Shown here piece after piece: positions 1-5,169 of a stretch of DNA of 5,169 nt; positions within the stretch are counted from its first letter, which is position 1; every line of letters starts with the position of its first letter. Below the pieces are notes generated by a model. It made no database searches. It had not been told where the DNA came from and worked only from the letters and a program-made list of their open reading frames with translations. The position numbers and the translations under genes are program-made. The DNA is from Candidatus Zhuqueibacterota bacterium 4484_87 (GTDB taxonomy: Bacteria > Zhuqueibacterota > Zhuqueibacteria > Thermofontimicrobiales > Thermofontimicrobiaceae): assembly GCA_002085355.1 (NCBI GenBank), contig NATN01000228.1:1-5169 (forward strand). The letters run 5' to 3'.

Positions 1-6
1 GGTTAA

Positions 7-822
7 TTACTTCTTTTCACTTAACCGAAAATGGCCAAGTACTTCCCAGTGACCTTTTTTTATGAGTTTTTTTACTAACGGAAACCGATAATATAGTTTT
101 TTGACAAGTCTGAATTTAAGCAATTTGCCGCCGATGTTTCTCAATCCAAACAATGCGTCCTGCTCGCAGACCCTGCCAGGAAATAGCCCAGGGACGAAAG
201 GCATGTTGTGAATGACCAGAGGCCTGCCATATTCGCCTATGCGTTTGTCAGACAGAATACCGATGTGGCTTGGTCTCCCAACTCCAGTGTCCCAAATGAT
301 AATATCTCCGGGCAGCCAATCGGAATAGTCTGTGGTTTCTTTCGTAGGTAGCTGACGCAAATATTTTTTAAAAAACCTGAGCAAAACCCATGTGCGACGA
401 TGATCGATATTTTTGTCCGGATGATTGATGCCATAATAATTTTTATTTCTGATTATATCCTCATGAACCTCTTTTTGTAAATCAAATCCTGCATCACGCA
501 AGGCGCGAATCACCAGGTCTGTGCACACGCCTTCCTTGGGATTCACATCGCCGTTCGGATAAACATTATGATTCATTTTTCTTCCGTTTGAATAGAGCAG
601 CGGAAAAACTTTCGTATTCATTTCGCGATTATAGCGGGTTTTGTTTCTTATCTCCTCTTTTGCGCCTTTGAATATTTTTTGGTTGATTTCAGGAATTTTT
701 GATAAATCATATTTTGTAACATGCAGGTCGCTGTAAATCAAAATGACTAAAAATAGTGCCAGAAACGAAAAAACAGATAGCAGCACGATTAAAGCGGCGG
801 AAACAGGTTTGCTCAGTTTCAT
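7..822 (-). CDS. Membrane-anchored DUF1287 family protein (YijF-like) with a C-terminal basic insertion
   Basis: This 271-residue protein has a hydrophobic segment at about residues 9-30 with no lipobox. It reads as an uncleaved N-terminal anchor that places the rest in the periplasm. Residues 88-122 carry the DUF1287 core: YPNGDV, then GVCTDLVIRA with Cys100 and Asp102, then VHED at 119-122. NIDHRR (138-143), PGDIIIWD (171-178), HIGI (186-189) and VIHN (203-206) follow, and a terminal GHFR ends the domain. From memory the family is of unknown function with a papain/NlpC-P60-like look, so Cys100 and His186 are possible catalytic residues; that is inference. Residues about 226-262 form a Lys/Arg-rich hydrophobic stretch that I do not expect in the short family members such as E. 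coli YijF. The start is supported by GGAAGG at 832-837, nine bases upstream and abutting the thioesterase stop codon. The 17-base gap implies co-transcription with that gene. Family call confident, function unknown. Confidence 0.88.
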   Translation of the reverse strand: MKLSKPVSAALIVLLSVFSFLALFLVILIYSDLHVTKYDLSKIPEINQKIFKGAKEEIRNKTRYNREMNTKVFPLLYSNGRKMNHNVYPNGDVNPKEGVCTDLVIRALRDAGFDLQKEVHEDIIRNKNYYGINHPDKNIDHRRTWVLLRFFKKYLRQLPTKETTDYSDWLPGDIIIWDTGVGRPSHIGILSDKRIGEYGRPLVIHNMPFVPGLFPGRVCEQDALFGLRNIGGKLLKFRLVKKLYYRFPLVKKLIKKGHWEVLGHFRLSEKK

Positions 823-839
823 TATCCCAAACCTTCCCT

Positions 840-1211
840 TTAACCACCGATAACAACAGGCTCTCGATTTTCATCCACAGCAACATAGATGATTTCCGCG
901 GAAGTAACCTGCACAATCTCCTCAGGGTTGTCATAGCGGCTGGCTTCGACTATCACTTCGATCGTAATGGATGTTTTTCCTTTACGAATTGTTTTTGTAT
1001 AAAATGAAACCTGGTCGCCGACAAAAACCGGCTGGTGAAATTCAACCTTGTTCATGGCAACTGTGACGTAATTTAACGGTGCAGTTTTTCGCGCTTCTAA
1101 TGCCCCGGCAATATCGAGATAGGAGAGAATCACCCCTCCGAAAACTGTGCCGTAACGGTTGGTATCACGCGGCATGGGCATTACACGCAAAGTTGGTTCT
1201 TGTCTGTTCAT
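840..1211 (-). CDS. Acyl-CoA thioesterase, YciA-type hotdog fold
   Basis: This 123-residue cytoplasmic protein most likely hydrolyses acyl-CoA thioesters to free acid and CoA. Residues 12-41 match the YciA/BFIT-type hotdog signature: MPRDTNRYGTVFGG, then the long central helix with SYLDIAGALEAR. Asp33 aligns with the catalytic Asp of YciA, and the GG pair (25-26) sits at the expected CoA/active-site turn. The second half has the strand pattern VAMNKVEFHQPVFVGDQVSF (51-70), KGKTSITIEVIVEA (77-90) and a final YVAVDENREP. Length is normal for a single-hotdog subunit, which family knowledge says assembles as dimers or hexamers. GAGGAG at 1219-1224, seven bases upstream of the ATG, supports the start. 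It lies upstream of the DUF1287 gene in a probable two-gene unit. Chain-length preference cannot be read from the sequence. I left the symbol blank because orthology with yciA, rather than a paralogous thioesterase, is not proven. Confidence 0.93.
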   Translation of the reverse strand: MNRQEPTLRVMPMPRDTNRYGTVFGGVILSYLDIAGALEARKTAPLNYVTVAMNKVEFHQPVFVGDQVSFYTKTIRKGKTSITIEVIVEASRYDNPEEIVQVTSAEIIYVAVDENREPVVIGG

Positions 1212-1260
1212 GAAAATACTCCTCGGTTTTTCAATAAAACAACATCATAAATACTCAAGA

Positions 1261-1288
1261 GTGTGCTGCATTTTGCTGTGCAGCACAC
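1261..1288 (-). terminator. Perfect 10-bp stem-loop after the propeller-phosphoesterase gene
   Basis: GTGTGCTGCA (1261-1270) and TGCAGCACAC (1279-1288) are exact inverted repeats around an 8-base loop. The hairpin begins 18 bases past the stop codon of the upstream minus-strand gene, where a terminator would sit. No run of T follows the stem on either strand, so it is not a textbook intrinsic terminator. It could instead be an RNA-processing or stabilising hairpin, or a partial attenuator before the thioesterase gene. The stem itself is certain; its role is inferred. Confidence 0.42.
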
Positions 1289-1306
1289 CTCCCGAAATCT
1301 TGCAAT

Positions 1307-3751
1307 TCAATTAAATAACTGCCGATAACGTGCATTTTTGATCGCTGGCATTTCTGATTGGACGCCTTTAATGGCTTTCCACAGAATTTGGTTCAGCTCA
1401 AATTCCGGTGTTTCATCTTCTTCAGTGAAGTCCATCGCTAAAGAGATTTCGGCACCATAAGCGAGTTTTGAATTTATCTTATCCAGCGGATATGAATTCG
1501 GTAAATGATCAAAGGGTGTGGTATCAGGCTTGTCCTGAAATGCTGGGATTAACGGGAAAGCCGCGGCATCGTACTGGCTCATTGGCGGCAAACCTAAAAC
1601 AAGCTCGATAGTTTTCAGCACGCTGGCAGTGTCATACATATTATGATCCACAAATCCACGGCGTGCATAAGGTGAAGCGACTAACAGAATTGACCGATGC
1701 GCATCGACATGGTCGGGGCCATTCTGTGCATCATCTTCCAGAACGAAAACGGCAGATTCTTCCCAAAACTTGCTGTGGGAGAAAGCATCCAGCACCATGC
1801 CCAGCGCCAAATCGTTATCCGCGACCATGGAACGCGGTGTGTGTTTTCCCGTTGCTGTTCCGTAAGTGTGGTCGTTAGGCAGACGCATGATCATGAGATT
1901 GGGAAGGCCTCCAGTCTTTTCAAATTCATGCAATTCACGAATAAATTCTTTTGCGCGTAACGTGTCCGGGTAATCCAGATCCCAGGGGCGATAATAAGGA
2001 TCAAAATGTCCCTGCAATGTTTCCATGTCAGTGTATGCGGGTTCCGCCGGATCTTTGGGCGCTTTGATGAACTCGGCATAACTGCGATAGCTGATACCTT
2101 TACGTGCTGCCATGTCCCAGAGATAACCGATAGAGGGGAAAGCGATTTCAAAATTTCCTTCGGCAGGGTAGCCTTTGCCTCTGCCGGAATATGTTGCAGG
2201 CCAGGTTTTTTCCACAAAATCGGTGGCAATGGCTCCCATGGACCACTCATGACCATCAGCGCTGACTTCGGCATCTACGTAGAAATTGTCAAATAGCACA
2301 AATTCTTCAACCATTTTGTGGTGGTTCGGCGTAATTCTTCTGTCGAATAAAACCAACGAACTGTCCCCATTTCCTTGCGGTAAATCGCCGAAAATCTGAT
2401 CGTAAGTGCGATTTTCTTTGATGATGTACAGCACGTGTTTAATGAGAGATGGTTCCCCGACTTTTCTGGGGATGGCTCGCGCTTGTGTCGATTTTTTTGA
2501 TTCTTCGCGTCGCCCTTCTTTTTTGTCCCAGCCATTATTCTTTTTTGCTTGCTCTGTAAATTTTGCCAATTGCCCCGTGTCAGGCACCGGCAAAACAGCA
2601 ACCGTTCCCCAAAGTAAACGTCCGATGTATTGATTTTTATCAGTTTGTTCCGAATTAACAGGGCCTGGTGCTTCAGGATTGGCTCTGGAAATTACTCCTT
2701 TGCCATTGGCAATAAAAAGAAAATTGTTTTCAGATGCAACAGCTACTGCTGTCGGATACCAGCCAGTGGGAATGAGACCGATAATTTGCGATTTCCCCGG
2801 TTGGGAGATGTCGACTACCGCGACCGTGTTGTTATCTGCATTGGCGACGTAAAGAGTTTTGCCGTCTGCTGATACTGCTAATCCATTCGGCGTGGAGCCG
2901 TTTGGCGCATTGGGATAGGGTTTCACTGAAATGGTTTCCGTAGCCTCATCCGTTTTTGTGTCGATGACGCTCACATTGTCCGTGTTGGCATTAGCGACAA
3001 AAAGTCTGCCGTCGGGAGACAAAACCATTTTATTGGGATGATCCCCTACGGCAATCGTTTTCAGTAGATTCATTTCTTGTGCATCCACCACCGCAACAGC
3101 GCTGCCTCCCCAGATCGAGACGTAGAGTTTGTCACCTATCTCATCGGAGACGACGTCATATAAAAAGTTGTCAAACGCAAGACGTTTGATTATTTTTTTG
3201 TGCTGTAGTGATATTTTAAAAAGCGTTTTCATGGTTTTGGTCGCGGCATAGAGAATGTCACCGTTTTGTGCCGACTTGACGCCAGCGACGAACCATTCTG
3301 ATTTATCTCCCGGATTCAAAATGATGGAGTCTGCGAGGGAAAATTCATTTTCTGTTTTTTCAAAAATATAAATCAGATTCTTACCGCCACCGGAAACGAA
3401 TAGTTTCTTGCCGTCAGCACTAAAATCAATGCCGAAAAATGAAGCCCGAACCGGCAGTGTTTGAATTTGTTTCTTTTGGGCAATGTCGATGATAGAGACG
3501 AATTGCTGGCTGAAGCCGTTGTTGGTTACTGCGAGATATTTGCCGTCAGGACTGATGACCATGTTCAGCGGCAAATCTCCGACCGGGATTTGCTCGCCGA
3601 CAGGAGTCAATTTATAGCGATTAGGAAGCAGAACGGATCCATCGCTTAATTTTCCGGGAAGCATAGTTTCGGTCGTTTTGGAGCAAAAGAGAAGAGACGA
3701 GAGAAAAATAATGAGAAGGAGTAGCTGAAAATATCTGTGAGTCAATTTCAT
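1307..3751 (-). CDS. Exported YncE-like beta-propeller / alkaline-phosphatase-superfamily phosphoesterase fusion
   Basis: This is an 814-residue two-domain protein. The N terminus is a hydrophobic signal (about residues 8-22) ending LLFC, so Cys23 may be lipidated, although Phe at -1 is atypical. Residues about 50-390 are a beta-propeller with YVTN/YncE-type blades: MVISPDGKYLAV (64-75), FSADGKKLFV (110-119), MVLSPDGRLFVAN (242-254), LAVSADGKTLYVAN (291-304) and others. A charged, Lys/Glu-rich linker spans about 400-430. The C-terminal domain belongs to the alkaline-phosphatase-superfamily phosphoesterases (phospholipase C/acid phosphatase-like). It shows KENRTYDQIFG (445-455), SADGHEWS (497-504), NDHTYG (626-631) and EDDAQNGPDHVDAHR (672-686), whose Glu, Asn, Asp and His residues are the expected metal ligands. 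All these motifs are intact. The phosphoester substrate is unknown; the propeller may bind a ligand or partner. GAGG at 3758-3761, six bases upstream, supports the start. The same domain pair occurs widely in bacteria. Confidence 0.93.
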   Translation of the reverse strand: MKLTHRYFQLLLLIIFLSSLLFCSKTTETMLPGKLSDGSVLLPNRYKLTPVGEQIPVGDLPLNMVISPDGKYLAVTNNGFSQQFVSIIDIAQKKQIQTLPVRASFFGIDFSADGKKLFVSGGGKNLIYIFEKTENEFSLADSIILNPGDKSEWFVAGVKSAQNGDILYAATKTMKTLFKISLQHKKIIKRLAFDNFLYDVVSDEIGDKLYVSIWGGSAVAVVDAQEMNLLKTIAVGDHPNKMVLSPDGRLFVANANTDNVSVIDTKTDEATETISVKPYPNAPNGSTPNGLAVSADGKTLYVANADNNTVAVVDISQPGKSQIIGLIPTGWYPTAVAVASENNFLFIANGKGVISRANPEAPGPVNSEQTDKNQYIGRLLWGTVAVLPVPDTGQLAKFTEQAKKNNGWDKKEGRREESKKSTQARAIPRKVGEPSLIKHVLYIIKENRTYDQIFGDLPQGNGDSSLVLFDRRITPNHHKMVEEFVLFDNFYVDAEVSADGHEWSMGAIATDFVEKTWPATYSGRGKGYPAEGNFEIAFPSIGYLWDMAARKGISYRSYAEFIKAPKDPAEPAYTDMETLQGHFDPYYRPWDLDYPDTLRAKEFIRELHEFEKTGGLPNLMIMRLPNDHTYGTATGKHTPRSMVADNDLALGMVLDAFSHSKFWEESAVFVLEDDAQNGPDHVDAHRSILLVASPYARRGFVDHNMYDTASVLKTIELVLGLPPMSQYDAAAFPLIPAFQDKPDTTPFDHLPNSYPLDKINSKLAYGAEISLAMDFTEEDETPEFELNQILWKAIKGVQSEMPAIKNARYRQLFN

Positions 3752-3792
3752 GTGGCGCCTCGAATTTAAATGAAAGTAATTGCTGAAAAATT

Positions 3793-3821
3793 ACGATAAG
3801 AGGATTTTATTGTTTTTTCAA
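3793..3821 (-). promoter_or_regulatory. Candidate sigma70-like promoter of the propeller-phosphoesterase gene
   Basis: Read on the minus strand, TTGAAA (3816-3821) lies 17 bases upstream of TATCGT (3793-3798). These match the TTGACA and TATAAT consensus at five and four positions. Initiation near 3786 would give a leader of about 35 bases before the ATG at 3751, containing the GAGG ribosome-binding site. Position and spacing fit, but the region is AT-rich and chance matches are common. Confidence 0.35.
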
Positions 3822-3918
3822 AGATCATCATGTGATTGCATATTATGCTTGTAAACTAAATTTAGCAAATTAAATTATTCATTGCAAGATGTTTTTGCGC
3901 TTTATAGCCATTTTTTTA

Positions 3919-3947
3919 TTGACTATCAGCATTATTTGCCCTATATT
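3919..3947 (+). promoter_or_regulatory. Orphan sigma70-like promoter facing right
   Basis: TTGACT (3919-3924) and TATATT (3942-3947) are each one base from the sigma70 consensus and are separated by exactly 17 bases. This is the best promoter match I found in the spacer. Transcription would start near 3954. The next supported gene on this strand begins about 500 bases away at 4460. The product would therefore be a long leader for the GH3 gene, a non-coding RNA, or nothing if the match is accidental. Confidence 0.4.
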
Positions 3948-4019
3948 GAATTTATTTAATTTAAATGAGCGAGCAATTTACTGATCAAAATTATATAACA
4001 AGACATATTTCTTCAAGAT

Positions 4020-4040
4020 ACCACAAAGGCACGCACGAAT
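4020..4040 (+). repeat. Degenerate extra copy of the CACAAAG / GCACGAA repeat
   Basis: ACCACAAAG (4020-4028) followed by GCACGAA (4033-4039) repeats, in the same order and orientation, the CACAAAG (4190-4196) and GCACGAA (4200-4206) of the left arm of the foldback element downstream. The gap between the two motifs is four bases here and three there. It appears to be a decayed or partial copy standing alone; no inverted partner is visible nearby. Confidence 0.5.
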
Positions 4041-4121
4041 AAAACGGATTGCTGTGGATATTTTTTGAAAAATCATTAGAAACACATCCATTTGCATCTG
4101 CATTCATAATTTTAAATAACC

Positions 4122-4353
4122 AAACTTTTGTAAAAAACATGTTTTTTCCTCAAAACTGAAGGAAAGCAGCAAAGATTAACCAAGAAGTTCACAAAGTATG
4201 CACGAAGGATACAAAGATTTTTAAATAATCTTATTGAAGTAATTTCTAATGTATTAGGCTTGCTTGATAAAAATATTAAGATTAATTTTCCCTTTGTGAG
4301 CTTTGCGCCTCCTTTGCGGACTTTGCGGTAAAAAATCAAATTTGCAAAAGTTT
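4122..4353. repeat. Imperfect foldback element with phased CAAAG units
   Basis: Three blocks occur in the left arm and again, inverted and in mirrored order, in the right arm. AAACTTTTG (4122-4130) pairs with CAAAAGTTT (4345-4353). The 29 bases at 4188-4216 match the complement of 4292-4320 at 20 positions, with no gap. TAATCTTA (4226-4233) pairs with TAAGATTA (4277-4284). The central loop is about 43 bases. Within the arms, CACAAAG, CGCAAAG or related units recur: they end at 4174, 4184, 4196, 4207 and 4216 on the left, and on the minus strand at 4321, 4312, 4301 and 4292 on the right. The spacing is therefore 9-12 bases. The left arm is about 33 bases longer between its first two blocks. 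No transposase, terminal trinucleotide pattern or target duplication is evident. I recall similar CACAAAG/CGCAAAG text in intergenic regions of other bacterial genomes, but cannot verify that here. Confidence 0.6.
4132..4147. repeat. 16-bp perfect AT palindrome
   Basis: AAAAAACATGTTTTTT reads the same on both strands. It lies in the extra segment of the left arm of the foldback element, which the right arm lacks. With no loop and only two G-C pairs it is a weak RNA hairpin. A protein-binding site or a chance product of A- and T-runs are both possible. Confidence 0.4.
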
Positions 4354-4396
4354 AGTGAATAATTTTATTTTTGTAGGTAATACAGAATTTTCCTGA

Positions 4397-4410
4397 AATA
4401 GTTAACTATT
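4397..4410. promoter_or_regulatory. 14-bp perfect palindrome, candidate operator of the GH3 gene
   Basis: AATAGTTAACTATT is an exact palindrome centred between 4403 and 4404. It covers the candidate -35 hexamer of the GH3 promoter, a position typical of a repressor site. No regulator gene is present in the window to pair with it, and an AT-rich palindrome of this length could arise by chance. Confidence 0.3.
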
Positions 4411-4429
4411 CGACAATTAAATTTATAAG
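4402..4429 (+). promoter_or_regulatory. Candidate promoter of the GH3 gene
   Basis: TTAACT (4402-4407) and TATAAG (4424-4429) are 16 bases apart and match the sigma70 consensus hexamers at four and five positions. Initiation near 4436 would leave a leader of about 24 bases with the AAGGA ribosome-binding site at 4447-4451. Placement is right for the gene, but the -35 element is weak. Confidence 0.32.
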
Positions 4430-4459
4430 CGATCTCACACACACAAAAGGACAAAAGAG

Positions 4460-5169
4460 ATGAATTTTTCCCGAAAGTTTGCCATTGGAGTTTTCTTCAT
4501 TTTTTTGATGACAAATATCGGCTTTGCTCAGACGCTGCGCGAAAAAATTGCCCAAATGGTCATGGTCGGGTTCCAAAACAATTCAGAATTTTACGACACT
4601 TTATTGGTTGATATCAGTGAACGCAATTTAGGCGGCGTGCTGCTTTTTAAGCATAATTTGCAATCTCCCGCACAGATAAAACAGCTAACAAATGAGCTTA
4701 AGCAGTACTCACATATCCCCCTGCTTATTTCTACGGATGAAGAAGGCGGAGTCGTTGCCCGGCTTAATAAATCAAATGGTTTCGAGAATACTTATACAGC
4801 ATATCAATTAGGGACCATATTCAACAACGAAGACACAACACGGTGCACTGCTGGCATGATGGCAGATTGGCTTTGGCAGACGGGAATCAATATCAATTTG
4901 GCGCCGGTTGTAGATGTCAATGTAAATCCTGTTAGCCCGGCGATCGGCAGGCTGCAACGCAGCTTCTCTGCCGATCCGTGGACTGTGTTTCGTCATGCGA
5001 AATGGTATGTCGATGAATTTCAGAAAAAGCAAGTAATCTGTACGCTTAAACATTTTCCCGGGCACGGTAGCGCGACGGCGGATTCACATTCTGGTTTCAC
5101 GGACATTACAGCTACGTGGGCAGACAGCGAGCTTGTGCCGTATCAGCAACTTTGCGCGGAAGGCTTTCG
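4460..5169 (+). CDS. Secreted GH3 beta-N-acetylhexosaminidase-like enzyme, NagZ type (3' end outside window)
   Basis: The frame stays open from the ATG at 4460 to the edge, giving 236 complete codons. Residues 1-23 form a signal peptide: MNFSRK, a hydrophobic core, and GFA before Gln24. The mature protein is therefore predicted to be exported, unlike cytoplasmic E. coli NagZ. The GH3 TIM-barrel motifs follow in order: LREKIAQMVMVGF (26-38), GGVLLF (58-63), STDEEGGVVAR (91-101), LAPVVDVNVNP (147-157), RSFSADP (167-173), KHFPGHG (197-203) and ADSHSG (207-212). Lys197-His198 and Arg167 are in positions used for sugar binding. Asp208 and His210 match the Asp-His acid/base dyad characteristic of NagZ-type enzymes. 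The nucleophilic Asp should lie beyond the window. Expected chemistry is release of terminal beta-linked GlcNAc, for instance from peptidoglycan fragments. AAGGA at 4447-4451, eight bases upstream, supports the start. Homologues may carry extra C-terminal domains, which cannot be judged here. Confidence 0.92.
   Translation, partial: MNFSRKFAIGVFFIFLMTNIGFAQTLREKIAQMVMVGFQNNSEFYDTLLVDISERNLGGVLLFKHNLQSPAQIKQLTNELKQYSHIPLLISTDEEGGVVARLNKSNGFENTYTAYQLGTIFNNEDTTRCTAGMMADWLWQTGININLAPVVDVNVNPVSPAIGRLQRSFSADPWTVFRHAKWYVDEFQKKQVICTLKHFPGHGSATADSHSGFTDITATWADSELVPYQQLCAEGF

Larger units (their letters stand above)
3752..4459. other. AT-rich divergent spacer, no convincing protein gene
   Basis: This 708-base stretch separates the minus-strand cluster from the plus-strand GH3 gene. 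It is visibly richer in A and T than the flanking genes and carries many stop codons in all frames. It holds candidate promoters facing both ways, a foldback repeat with CAAAG units, and several AT palindromes, all listed separately. A 75-codon minus-strand reading frame at 4112-4339 runs through the repeat but lacks a family resemblance and a good ribosome-binding site, so I do not call it a gene. Confidence 0.8.

Noticed and set aside
756..1007. An 83-codon plus-strand frame and a 75-codon minus-strand frame (707-934) across the thioesterase/DUF1287 junction
   Set aside because: Both overlap two well-supported genes and show no recognisable features.
1891..2601. Two minus-strand reading frames of 127 and 108 codons (1891-2274 and 2275-2601)
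   Set aside because: Both lie wholly inside the propeller-phosphoesterase gene in another frame. The real frame is continuous with intact motifs, so there is no frameshift or split gene.
1663..3649. Several plus-strand frames of 62-96 codons
   Set aside because: All are antisense to the propeller-phosphoesterase gene, lack recognisable domains and look like shadows of its codon pattern.
3831..3848. Possible CRP-like site: TGTGA half-site followed by GCATATTATGC
   Set aside because: The matching TCACA half is absent at the right distance; the 11-base GCATATTATGC mirror is too short to call alone.
3965..4042. A 25-codon plus-strand micro-ORF
   Set aside because: No ribosome-binding site, and its 3' end is the degenerate repeat copy. 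Kept only as a note under the orphan promoter.
4112..4339. A 75-codon minus-strand reading frame
   Set aside because: It runs through the CAAAG foldback and its protein (rich in Leu, Cys, Phe, Val, as in VNFLVNLCCF) is what translating such repeats gives. No good ribosome-binding site or family resemblance.
3752..4459. CRISPR array, tRNA or riboswitch in the spacer
   Set aside because: The repeated units are short, degenerate and 9-12 bases apart with no unique spacers. No cloverleaf or known riboswitch core was recognised.
4808..5065. An 85-codon minus-strand reading frame
   Set aside because: It lies antisense to the GH3 gene, whose motifs are unambiguous in the plus frame.

Overview
The window holds four protein genes. 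Three are on the minus strand (positions 7-3751) and one is on the plus strand (from 4460, cut by the right edge). They are separated by an AT-rich divergent spacer of about 700 bases. Clear Shine-Dalgarno sites, three proteins with N-terminal export or membrane signals (one a possible lipoprotein) and moderate GC in the genes point to a Gram-negative bacterium. The sequence does not fix the phylum. A member of the FCB assemblage or a related uncultured lineage would fit, but this is a low-confidence impression.

Minus strand, in transcription order. First comes a large exported protein (1307-3751) that joins an N-terminal YncE-like beta-propeller to a C-terminal alkaline-phosphatase-superfamily phosphoesterase. 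A 10-bp hairpin (1261-1288) follows it. Next is a YciA-type hotdog acyl-CoA thioesterase (840-1211). Seventeen bases after that is a membrane-anchored DUF1287 protein (7-822) with an unusual basic insertion near its C terminus. The last two are very probably co-transcribed; their junction places the DUF1287 ribosome-binding site against the thioesterase stop codon.

Spacer 3752-4459. It contains a candidate promoter for the propeller-phosphoesterase gene, a well-formed sigma70-like promoter facing right with no recognisable gene behind it, and an imperfect foldback element (about 4122-4353). The foldback arms carry CACAAAG/CGCAAAG units spaced 9-12 bases apart. A third, degenerate copy lies at about 4020-4040. 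A 14-bp perfect palindrome overlaps the candidate promoter of the right-hand gene.

Plus strand. From 4460 to the right edge runs the N-terminal 236 codons of a secreted glycoside hydrolase family 3 enzyme of the NagZ (beta-N-acetylhexosaminidase) type. It carries the KHFPGHG signature and the Asp-Ser-His acid/base motif.

Three of the four products appear to act in or at the envelope: a phosphoesterase, a DUF1287 protein and a NagZ-like glycosidase. A shared envelope theme is possible, but no known pathway ties them together. I see no defence system, CRISPR array, transposase, tRNA or rRNA. The most unusual content is the spacer element and the DUF1287 insertion.
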